This document shows, piece after piece, positions 45,328 through 55,441 of a stretch of DNA of 64,000 nucleotides. Position numbers and translations under genes: made by a program. Source of the stretch: Isoetes taiwanensis. Its lineage: Eukaryota; Streptophyta; Lycopodiopsida; Isoetales; Isoetaceae. The notes below the pieces were generated by a model, which ran no database searches, was not told the DNA's origin, and saw only the letters and a list, made by a program, of their open reading frames with translations. Position 1 is the first letter of the stretch, and the number at the start of each line of letters is the position of its first letter. Location of the stretch: contig JAJEKV010000757.1 in NCBI GenBank assembly GCA_021234155.1, positions 31,301-95,300 of the forward strand, in the 5' to 3' direction.

Positions 45328-46942
45328 TGATGTTCCAGCATAATATACGCTCCTAATACACGATATTATACCAAGACCGCCACGCCCATATACGCCATAG
45401 ATGACATGTACTTGAGAGCCGAAGAACGTTGCACCTAGGAGCCAAGAGTGCACCTAGGGGGGGCAACCTCGAATGTTGTGCATGTTAATAAAACATACAC
45501 AACAAAACCCCCTGGAACCCCCATTTTCCAAATGGCATGAACCCATTTGGTCAAGTGGTTAACCTAATCTAGAAAGGGTCTATATAAGGGTTATAACCCT
45601 AAACCCTAAACCCTTTCTATCTTTGACATTTAGGGTTTCCTAGAGCTCCTTTTCCATTTTCGCATTTAGGGTTCTCTTGAGCCATTTCGGCCAAGTCTAG
45701 GCTCCAATTCGCATTGCTAGGCTCCAAAAAGCCGGATTTGCACAACAGATTATCGGTTAGCAGCCATCTTCAGCAAGATTAGGAGCATGGACGCCTTTCG
45801 GGGATCAGGAGCAGGTCAAGGACTAGGTATCTAGTCATTCTGTTGTGCAAAGCCGTCTTTGGGCAAGGCAATAGGCTGGTTTAGTATGTTAGATTAACTC
45901 TAGAGGCCTTATAGATCCCGAGATCATAAGCCCTAACTAAGGAACCTAACTCGGTTGTGTAGGTAGATAGATTAGATGATATTCTCTATTTCAAGTTCTG
46001 TGATGATGTTGGTATTTCATTCTGTGACCTCCGTGTATTGGGAAGGGGGGTAGAGGCCTAAAGCTGTGTAGCAGATGATCCTAGGTAGCACCACTAGTTC
46101 CCGATTATATGCGGCCCGTGCACAGGAGCCCGCCTGGTTGTGGGTGAAGGGGCTAGGCCGGTTGATAAGGAGGAACTTGTCTCATCACGGACTGACCCCT
46201 CTGGTAGTAAGGCCTATCGGGGGTCTCTGTGGGCTAGGCTTAATGGCTTGTCACTGCGTGTGGGCTAGGCATGAGCTCGACACTCGTGGGGTGATGCGTC
46301 ACCTTCCAGTGAGTTAAGTCGAATAAGGGCGGTGGCCCTCTAGCCGCCTGTGATGAGCATGGATGCCTCTGGAGGAGAGGCAACTCTCCTCCTGCCTTGT
46401 CGGGGCTGGGGAGATGCAACCCAGTAGCAGTAGCCCCTCTGGCTATTCACCCAGTAGGCTACGGCCAGGTCCCAACACTTTTCAGCCTACTCTGCAAAGT
46501 GTGCACGGGAGGGGCGGATGGAGTGGACTACCCTCAGCTATGTTCTATGCCAGCCAAATCCATTGTCATGAATTCTGTCTGCAGTGACTTCTGGAGGCCC
46601 AAGCCGTCAGTCATATCCCCCTGGAGTCTGAGCCCTGGGTAGGATCTCCCTTTGTTGTTATTGTTCATGTTGACGTTGTTGTATATTTGATGATCATGAT
46701 GTGTTAACCCTTCGAGGTGATTGTATTGATATACTGTTAGTATGTGCTCATATTTGTTTACTCACGCTTCCGCAGATAGGTCGACCCGATGGGAGACGGG
46801 TGAATGACACATCCATTCTTCCCTTGCTGGCTCATTCCACTGGGAGTGGAGTCAGGTGGATGGCCCCTGTCAGTGTAGCTGCCAGGGGAAGGCTGCTCCT
46901 TCGGATACGATGTGTGCATCGTATAAGGAGCAGGGGACGTCA
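45328..46942 (+). repeat. 3' LTR, complete, 1615 bp
   Basis: Starts TGATGTTCCAGC directly after the polypurine tract and ends GGGGACGTCA. The outer six bases TGATGT and ACGTCA are imperfect inverted repeats with the canonical TG and CA. It carries a TATA box (TATATAAG, 45581-45588), followed at 45594-45612 by AACCCTAAACCCTAAACCC. This is a telo-box type word found in many plant promoters near the transcription start. The last 376 bp are shared with the truncated 5' LTR. Confidence 0.92.
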
Positions 46943-46974
46943 CAAATATAGAGACTATCTCTATATGGGTTTGC

Positions 46975-47070
46975 CTAAGATTTAAAATATGAAATATGAA
47001 GGCTCGAACCTCTACCAAAATAATTCAATATCCTAATAAAGATGCTTTAACCAATACAACTATCGAGATA
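46975..47070 (-). mobile_element. SINE-like fragment with A-box- and B-box-like words
   Basis: Read on the minus strand: ATAGTTGTATTGGTTAAAGC (A-box-like, near 47065-47045), then about 40 bp later GGTTCGAGCC (B-box, near 47000). It is followed by TTCATATTTCATATTTTAA, which matches the tail of the 9.99-kb copy. Box spacing fits a tRNA-derived SINE head. It lies just outside the 3' LTR. Confidence 0.55.
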
Positions 47071-50000
47071 ACTTATTTATTCTTTCTATTGAATCTATAT
47101 TTTTTCTTATAATTCAATTGTTTTAGGGATATGTTCTATGGTCTTAAGAATGGTGGTTTATGCATCCATATCAAATCCCCCTAGAGCGCCTTGTTATTGT
47201 GCTACATATGCGAAATGAGAGATGCCCAGAGGCCCAACATACGGTCTAGGCCATAAGATCGATGGATCAAACGACTGTGATAGTCCAAGGTGCACCTCGT
47301 TTAGAATATGGATTTTCTGGAAAGAGCTTAAAATCACCTTGGCCTCCATCCCCTGTCAAGTTCTTTCTTTCTAATTCCAAGAGGTGTTAGGCAAGGTTGC
47401 CGCTTATCTCCTTATTATTTCTTTCTGTTGTTGAGATTCTTATTCGCTTGATTTTATTCCTTGAAAATTAGCACTTGATTCAAGGGCTATAAGTGCTTGG
47501 TTCTACTCAACGTCTCTAACCTGACTAAAAAAAGGTAAAAGGTAAAAGGCAAAAGATGTTGTCCTTTTTGAAGTTTCTAAAGGCAGCTTTCTTTTTCTTC
47601 TTGATATAATGCATTTTACATTGGGTTAAGAGGTTGTTCTTTGCCCCCTTTTTTTTATGTAAAGCATTTTACGTTTGAGGATTTATACGTTGGAGCGATT
47701 GAGTCATTATTTGTTTGTCATAGTGTTTCTCTTCTTGTCATTACTTCTTGTCATAATGTTTCTCTTCATAGTGCTGCTTCGTTTAATATCAGAAATGTAT
47801 TGATGAGAGAGCATTCAACTATACAACAACACCAATTTCACATGACAATGTAATCAAGACAGAATAATATTATGACAAACCAAGTATTTCCATGTGATCG
47901 AAACCAAGCGAGGTGATGCCACAAACATCAGGTGCCTTTAACTAATGTTCCAATGACAATTTATCAATCTATAACTAATCATATTGCTAAAAAAGTGCTT
48001 TGAACTGGTAAAGTATCATACCACATTTGTAGGTTCAACCCCCAATCCAGCTTCCACGATCTCGTCCATTAGAGTAGCATGATCCTGACTGTTGTATAGA
48101 GGCACCTTCTTCTTGTCGAACCATTCCAGTTCAACACCAGTCTTGAGCCTTCTAGGCATCTCTATCATGTTCGTGCTTGCCTTCAAGCCATTGTATTCTT
48201 ATTTCTTCATCATATATCGGATTATTTACCGACCTTGACTTATTTCTTCAGTATTTCTTGCACATTCTTCACGTATTTTCCTTGTTTTCCCATAGGTTCA
48301 TGACAGTTTGAACCAAAATCCCTTACCGATTCTTGCCTGCTCTGATCCTAAACATTTTTTTTGCTCATATTTGGTGATTTTATCTCTATGGAGGAGGTTT
48401 CGTTGGATTTCTTCATGATTTAGGCAAATGGAAACTACTCTGAGATACTTTGCAAGTTGATAAGGTTAGTATTACAGAGCGTGGTGTTGTATTGTGGATC
48501 ACTTTGCTTGTGCTAAAAATGTGTAGTGAAGGGCGATAAGCCGAGCATTTCTTTCTCCTCCAATTTTCTCATTTTTTAGATGGATTGGAAGTTTTCGTAC
48601 AAGAAAAATCAAACATATCTAGAGGACAAGTTGCAGACCTGCTTCTTTAACTTGTTTAAACAATCTATTTGTCTTTTATGCAATATTACATAAACAAGGT
48701 AATCCTTGATCCTGATACAAAAACTAATATTATGGACTTGCTTATAATATAAGCAAGTCTTGCCTAATATAAGTCTTGCCTAATATAAGCAAGTTTTGCC
48801 TAATAACAATATTATGCTTATGGAGCATACAATATTCAGCCTTGTTCTATTATCTTAAGGAGCTAATATAAGACGTGAGGACCGCTGTAATTTTGTTTAA
48901 GTGTGCCAATAAGACCCTGATAATCCATCAATGTTTGAGGAACGATAGTGCTATACACTCTATTACAACTTTAGAATTACCTACAAATGAAGTTTACTAA
49001 ACCGCCACTCTTGAATCAAAGAATAGACTACAGTATATTCTAACGCCTATGGATATGCACATCTGACATTAGCCAATATTATACTTTAAGCCAGGGCATA
49101 CCTTAGAGATCCCATTTGACATTTATTTAGGAGAAAGAGGTGAAGAGGTGAGGATAAAATATGCGAATGAAAAAACAAGGTTAAGAACACAGTGGATCTT
49201 CGAGATGGAACTTAGAATCCTTTGCAAATGTGCGCAAAGCTAACATTACTAAACAGTGAGTCAAAACAAAAACTGCAGAGATTATTTAACAATTGCTACA
49301 GCCCTCCACACATAAAGGAAATGAGAAAAGCTGTAGAAACAAATTATTGCAGATCTTAAACAAAGAATAGTACAAAAGCAGGTCATAAAACTCCTGCTTG
49401 TAGGAGTTAATGGCTTCTATAGAACAAATGAATGGCTTCAATATCTTAAGGGGATTCAATGCTAGCAGTGACCACTACAAAGATTTTTTCCACAAATTGA
49501 TGTTATTAACTACCATGGCGAAACTTTAGACGTTAATAGTGGGTCCAAACTCACAGGTTTGGAACCAAAGAAATGTTCGCGGTGCCTTGGTCTTCGCGAT
49601 AAATTTCTTGTATATATAATGATATGTGATATTGTAGTCTAAGGCATAAGTTTTGCAATACGCATAATGTACTCATGAGGTATAGTGGATTGGCTACATG
49701 TACTCTACTCGTGTTTCAATAATGTACTCACAAGATATCATCATGACCTACCTGGGGTGGATACATGTACTCATGATGTGGTAATGATGACTAGATATTG
49801 CCGTTTTTAAGAGGGTTTTGAATAGGCATGGCAATGTTAAACGTGTGCTTACTCATTATTGAAATTTTTGATAGGCGCATAGAAATGATTCTTAGACCGA
49901 TTAATTCATGATAATTATAGAAAAAATCTCTAACTGTAAACTAGTGTAACACAATATGATGCACAATATTGGTGTGGTGTGCGCATCATATGTCCAATCA

Positions 50001-51400
50001 ATCAGATGCTGCAAATATGACATGACGTACGAAAAAAAAAAAAAAAGGGAATAAAGACTTCTTTTTCAAAAACACTACATAAAGATGGCTTCTTTTTTTA
50101 TTGCCAAGGCCAATGGCCATGTAGTTGACTCCAACTTCACATTCATCAATTGTAAGTCGAACAACTCTTAAAATGAAATATATATCACAATCAATAGACA
50201 TGGTCTTCCCCATGGCTAGATCCTTGATGATGTATTTAAAACCAGCTACCTTCCATTAATGAATATTGAAAAGTTTAGTAAGACAATGCCATTCTTTATG
50301 GATATGCTTGATGTTGGTTGTGCAAGAGGACAAACTCAAACGCCTGTCGGCATAACAAACAATAATGTCGCCTTTTCTTTTCATGTGGGAAAAATATTCT
50401 TCTATGCTCTATGTATAGAACATGTCACTGACAAATCATAGGTCCATAGCTAATGTAAAGTAACGTCTTGAACTAAGATGGATCGCATGTGCAAAGCTTG
50501 AGTCAAGTCATAAGATTATGTTAGTCGTCCACACAAGTCTTAGAATATGTTAGTATACTCCTAAGAAACTGGTCCAACATGTCACTTTCAGAAATTAATG
50601 TTGGCTTTACTATGTTGAATTATAATGACAATGAAGATAAAATTTGGACTAGAGTTCAAAATGTTGACTGGTTGAGATGAATCCAGAAAGCTGGACATTA
50701 GAAAATATGAAAGAAAGACCATCAGTATGCTAGACGAAGACGTAATATGTGTCCAAAATGGCTCAGATACCCTTTGTAGGGAATGTGTTGGGAAACGAAT
50801 GAGTGAAAGAATCGTGTCAGACAGCATCTGACAATGAGCGTGGAGATGACAATTGACCAAATCACTAACAATTGAAGGTGGAGCTAGAAGATGGGGTGGA
50901 GTGGTGTGGTATGGTCCATGACAAAGTTAATTGAGGGCTTCCTCTCCTAAATTTTTGGTTAAAATTGAAAAATTGAAATTTAGATGCATAGATGATGCAG
51001 GCAAAAATTTTGATAAAAATAAATGAGTTCTAGGATTTAATGTAAAATCCCTTTGAAGCTAACTTTTGAGGTAAAGCTAATTTCCAATTTCGAACCCTAG
51101 TCCATGGTGTGAACATGTGTGAGGAAAAAGTATTTGGTCCGAGATACTTAGAAAAATAAATAAATCAATGGTTAAGGGCATCCAAAAAAGTACAATCCGA
51201 AGATATGGCTAGTCAATTGGGCCCTTGACCGCTATGTCTACGATACGTAAAAAGGACTACAATACGACGTATAATACCAAGCCTGAGTGAAAAAGCGACT
51301 TTTACCGAGGGCTGAGCTTTTGACTAACGGTCTCCTTTGACCGGTCATTTTATTTCAGCACTTTTATTAACTCTTCAAAAGCTGCCAATCATTTGCTGCC
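47071..51400. other. Long gene-poor spacer
   Basis: AT-rich. No ORF with a recognisable domain, no tRNA and no repeat that I could match inside the window, except a short run of AATATAAG(T/C)(A/C)AGT words at 48735-48800. The spacer ends at the cupin gene. Confidence 0.4.
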
Positions 51401-51438
51401 AACCTTAGGGTTTATTTTAATGGATAGAATAGTGACAC

Positions 51439-52327
51439 GTGGTTGCACCACAATGGTCCGATGGACCAAGAAGGTCGAACGTATTTCTTGACCCGTCTTC
51501 CCGGAGAGCTTTGAAGCTTGGCGATGGCGGCCTTAAGGAAGAAGAAGCTAATGTTCCGAAGCTTGAAATCACTGTTGAGCGCCAGCCTTCCGAAGAGCGC
51601 CTTGCCGAGCTCGGCGTTAAATTCTGGCCCAAGTACATTCCCCTTCTCATTTCTTCCATCTCTCTTTCGTTTTCTCTTAAGATTCCGGCAGCTCTTTCTT
51701 CATCTTTTTCTTCCCATTGGAGGAATTAAAACTTAAAGCTTGTAGCAACTTGAAGCTTGAAAGAGTTTTTGTATTTCTGGATCATGCAGTAGATTACAAA
51801 AAGCTTCAGTTATGTTGATTTCTCAGTGCATTTACTGCTTAGTTTTTTGCACGCCTTCATTAAAATTAATATCTCCCTTTGGAGTTTCCTTTCCTGTCAT
51901 TGTCATTGAAGATTTTGCCGGCTACTGAGAGCTTATTTATAAAATGCAGTACCGTAATGCAAGCTAGGGTTCATTAATTGCTTGAGTTGCAAGAGCTTTA
52001 AGCTTTGTTCTTTTGTTTTTTAGCGAACCTAATAGTGCATGCACGAAGCAAAAAATATGTAATGAAACCGTTCCTTGTTCCTCTTCTAACGAGTTGCTTC
52101 CTGTAAATATTATATTCAGATGGGGCTGTGCACCGAGCAAATTTCCATGGGCTTACGATGCCAAAGAAACATGCTATCTGCTTAAAGGCAAGGTAAAGGT
52201 CTATCCTGAGGGTTCCTCTGATTATGTGGAGTTTGGAGCCGGAGATCTGGTAGTTTTTCCAAAAGGAATGAGCTGTACATGGATTGTATCATCTCATGTA
52301 GACAAGCATTACAAGTTTGACAAATAG
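51439..52327 (+). CDS. Small cupin-domain protein, two exons, start codon unresolved
   Basis: The exon-1 frame (about 51439-51632) encodes VPKLEITVERQPSEERLAEL and GVKFWPK. The intron runs from GTACAT at 51633 to TTCAG at 52119. Exon 2 (52120-52327) continues WGCAPSKFPWAYDAKETCYL, then LKGKVKVYPEGSSDYVEFGA, GDLVVFPKGMSCTWIVSS and VDKHYKF, ending TAG. This is the plant Cupin_3 (DUF861, ureidoglycine-aminohydrolase-like) small protein. The conserved WGC, TCYLL.GKV, FGAGDLV.FPKG and VDKHYKF blocks are all present. The enzymatic role of the plant family is not established. No ATG lies in the exon-1 frame after the upstream TGA at 51433; ATGs at 51420 and 51524 are in other frames. A missing 5' exon or a small indel is likely. 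Confidence 0.8.
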
Positions 52328-53034
52328 ACTTCTAGATTTAGATGTGCTGGCTATGGCGATGGCAGCTGCTATGTATATTAGTTCCGGTATGATTCTTTAA
52401 ACTGATCAAAAGGCAAGAAGCTCGTTTCTGAGACGATGCTTCCCATTTTCTGTGCATTCTTCCAGTCCTTATCAATGTAATTGGATCTAAAACTGCGAGC
52501 AAGCTAAAGCACTAGTCTTGTTTTTTGGTTTTTGTGGTTTTGCTTGGTCAAAGAAACACGAGGCTCATAAAGTCTGTGTCAAATTTTATCAACCAACCTA
52601 CCTTGTGTGACAAGACACATTTTTGTCGCCTCTTGTGGGGCCAGCTTATGATAAAGGCTTTGGAAACGGGGCCCTATTTTGTCTATTGTGGTCTTGGATA
52701 ATTGGATGTATTTAGGCCATAACTAGATATTCCATGATAGAGAAGTGTGATGATACTTATGTGAAGTAGAGAGGACCAATCCTTGTAAATTGTTGCATTC
52801 ATTGGATGGAGTTCCATATACGGACTTGCAGTTCCCGCATGGAAAACCACACCGCCTGATCAATCGGCCATGTTGTTGTCTTGAATTTAGATTTTTCACT
52901 AACCAGCAAAAATGCCGTCTTTATGCATGCTTACTGGACTTTTGAGAAAAATACCTACTTACTGGATTTAACACTATTTTTATGAAATTTCGACCAGAAA
53001 TTTGCCTGCATCTAGTTTAGCAAATCGGATATTT

Positions 53035-53120
53035 CCAACTTTAATCGGATATTTTGGGGAGGAACCCCCTTAATTTTCCAACTTTAATCGGATATTTTGG
53101 GGAGGAACCCCCCTAATTTT
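53035..53120 (+). repeat. 43-bp tandem duplication
   Basis: Units 53035-53077 and 53078-53120, beginning CCAACTTTAATCGGATATTT, differ at one base (CCCCCTT/CCCCCCT). A partial third copy (AAATCGGATATTT) precedes them. Confidence 0.95.
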
Positions 53121-53319
53121 GACCCTTGGCACGGAGGCATAGTTGTGTTTGTAGTGATTGCACCATTTAAATGGACCTTCATATAAAAACTATTTATTTA
53201 CCGGCAAAACGTAGTCCAACTGTGCCAAGTCTATTTTTCGAAATTTTGTTTCGCTCCAGCTCGACCAAAAATTGCCTCTGATGTGGTGGACTTAAATAGG
53301 CCACCAAGGGGATCAGTGT

Positions 53320-53471
53320 GAATGGTCCGTGGACAATAAAAGCCAATTCAATTTTCAACTCACAAGGTGAATTGATGTTGGTTGATCTCATGTTTGAATG
53401 GTCCGTGGACAATAAAAGCCAATTCAATTTTCAACTCACAAGGTGAATTGATGTTGGTTGATCTCATGTTT
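53320..53471 (+). repeat. 76-bp tandem duplication containing the dispersed-repeat tail
   Basis: Units 53320-53395 and 53396-53471 appear identical. Each contains GGTCCGTGGACAATAAAAGC followed by CAATTCAATTTTCAACTCAC, the tail word shared with 63.7 kb. Confidence 0.95.
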
Positions 53472-54873
53472 GCTCTTGTGCTTGGGAAGGGGGGCAGAGA
53501 CCTAGTAGCCTATTATTAGGTGTTGCTCCTAGTTTAGACGCAATAATTTCCAGGCTTGTGCATAAAGCTAAATTCCTGACGTATAAAGTTAAAAAATATG
53601 TATTTTTTTTTAAAAATATGTATTTAACGTATTTTAAGGTCATTAAGCGCCAACAAAACCCAAATTTCGCGACTTGAAAACATCCTCGGCGTCACAGAGC
53701 GTTTAAAATGTTTCATGTCTGTGAAAAGTTTTTGCATATCTAAATCAAGAAACCAGCAGATGCAAAATTTTTTTATATATAAGTTTATTGGTTTTTAGGT
53801 TTTCTTGCCTTAAAGAAGGTAACTTCTCGCCATACCTTCCCACTGTCCCTCAAAACCAATTTTTTTTCTTTTTGTTTTTCTTAGTTTTAGGCAACAAGTA
53901 ATTAGTTTTGGCTTGTTTTTGATAGCTAGGTCGTAAGGTCCTCGATTAGGCCCTAAGCTGCATTGCCCCCCTTGTTTAAAGGGCTGACGATGGTGGCCTT
54001 TATTGCGTGGTGAGCTTGACCCTATTTTGGGGAGGGGACAAAAAAACTAAACCTAAGAAACAAAAAAAAAAAAGGAACTAAAAAGGGGAGGGGACAAAGA
54101 AAAAAAGAAAATTTTTATTGCCCTCCCTTATGAAAGGACAACTGTAGTGTCAATTAGGTGTAGTGCCCTATGGTTTCGTGTTGCCAAGAGCATAGACAGT
54201 GTCCCTTGCCTGGTATCTGCCGCATTTATTTGCGCCATGCCGAGGGTGGGTGGTATTGCTGAAGTTTAAGGCAACTAAGGTCTTTCCTTCTTTGAGAAGT
54301 ATAGCCCTCGCCTGATGCCGCTGTTGGTTTTGGCCACGGGTGTCGAAAGGTGTGCGTTGTACTCTTATCGAAGGTTATGAGAATGTCTTACTAATTCATA
54401 CCCTAATTCCTGATGGTGTTGTCGATGAAAGTCCGACACCAATATAGGGATTGACGTATGTTTTAGTAAGTATTTGATTGGTCTTGTCTTGTGAAAAAGT
54501 GCGACCTGAGTCAAGTGCAATGCATTTTAAACTTGCTAGCCTCCAAGTATGAGCATTTTGTCAGTAGCTGGGCTATAGATCATAAATCGTGTTTTGGTCA
54601 TTTCATGTGTTCCTCCTCCTCTTCTTGGCCTTGCACGTACGTAGATATCAACCAATTAAAATTTATTTCGTAGTAATAGGATGTTAGGGTCTTAACGTAG
54701 TGGCTTAAAACTTAACGTTTTGTTTTAGTTAAAGTGAGTTGATTTACGCTCTTGCTAAGCACTAAATTGAAGGTTTTATTTTTGCTTGACCTGTAGGTGT
54801 TGCTGATGTCATTTGCGTATTGTCGTGGAGTTGTATTTTGCTAGATAGCTAGGCAATCCCTTAAACAAGCAGT

Positions 54874-55418
54874 ATGACTTCAGAAGAGAGAGCAGAAGTT
54901 AACTCCCAACCAGCAGAGGCATTAGTGTCTCAGATAGAGACGCAACAAATAGAGTCGCAACCAGTAGAGGGATTGGTGTCTCAAAGCGTAGGCGCAACTC
55001 GAAGTCATCTTCAGCGGCTGCTGCAGTAAAAAGAAGTAGACCACAACAAGCATGGTCTGCTTTGAGACCAGAATTCATGAACTGGTTGTGTAATCGGCTG
55101 TGCAATGCCTCAGCTCAGGATTTGGAATTGATTACCAACAACGAGGAAGGGTGGCTAGACTACCATGCAGGGCTTGTTAAAGATGTGGAGAGGGCTTTTA
55201 AGCCTCGAATGATAGCTCTAGAGCCTGAAAAGAGTGAGCAAGAGAGGTATACATGGATAGTGGGCAATGTTAGCCGCACTACTGGGAATATGATCACAGA
55301 AGTTGCAAATTTGAATAATCATCGCTTGAGGCTAGAGCTGAAAGAAAAAGCCATCACGTGGAATAAGCACAATTTCATTATTTTTGTACAAAACCTGAAT
55401 TTATGGACCATTTTTTAG
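54874..55418 (+). pseudogene. Basic-N-terminus ORF converging on the unit-B transposase, family unknown
   Basis: An ATG at 54874 gives MTSEERAEVNSQPAEALVSQ and runs to a TAA near 55028. A second frame opens at about 54905 and reads through RGIGVSKRRRNSKSSSAAAA, then VKRSRPQQAWSALRPEFMNW, LCNASAQDLELITNNEEGWL and RYTWIVGNVSRTTGN to 55418. The first ~90 bp contain an imperfect tandem duplication (AACCAG(C/T)AGAGG(C/G)ATT(A/G)GTGTC). The KRRR and KRSRP patches look like nuclear signals. I do not recognise a domain. It may be a third gene of unit B (tail to tail with the transposase) or unrelated. The frame switch suggests damage, or a spliced start. Confidence 0.4.
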
Positions 55419-55441
55419 ATTCATACTTCAATAACAATTTT

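Larger units (their letters stand above)
36034..46942 (+). mobile_element. Ty3/gypsy chromovirus LTR retrotransposon
   Basis: From left to right: truncated 5' LTR (36034-36416), primer-binding site (36420-36431), leader with tandem repeats, an extra ORF block (37358-38864), gag-pol (38945-44629, interrupted), polypurine tract (45312-45325) and a complete 3' LTR (45328-46942). The pol order protease, RT, RNase H, integrase and the C-terminal chromodomain place it with Ty3/gypsy chromoviruses. The shared 383 bp of the two LTRs differ by seven substitutions and one indel, so insertion is moderately old. The loss of the first ~1.2 kb of the 5' LTR, an in-frame stop, a frameshift and a secondary insertion mean it is not autonomous now. 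Confidence 0.95.
52328..54860. other. Spacer with two tandem duplications
   Basis: No gene seen. Two perfect or near-perfect tandem duplications (53035-53120 and 53320-53471) are annotated separately. Confidence 0.45.
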
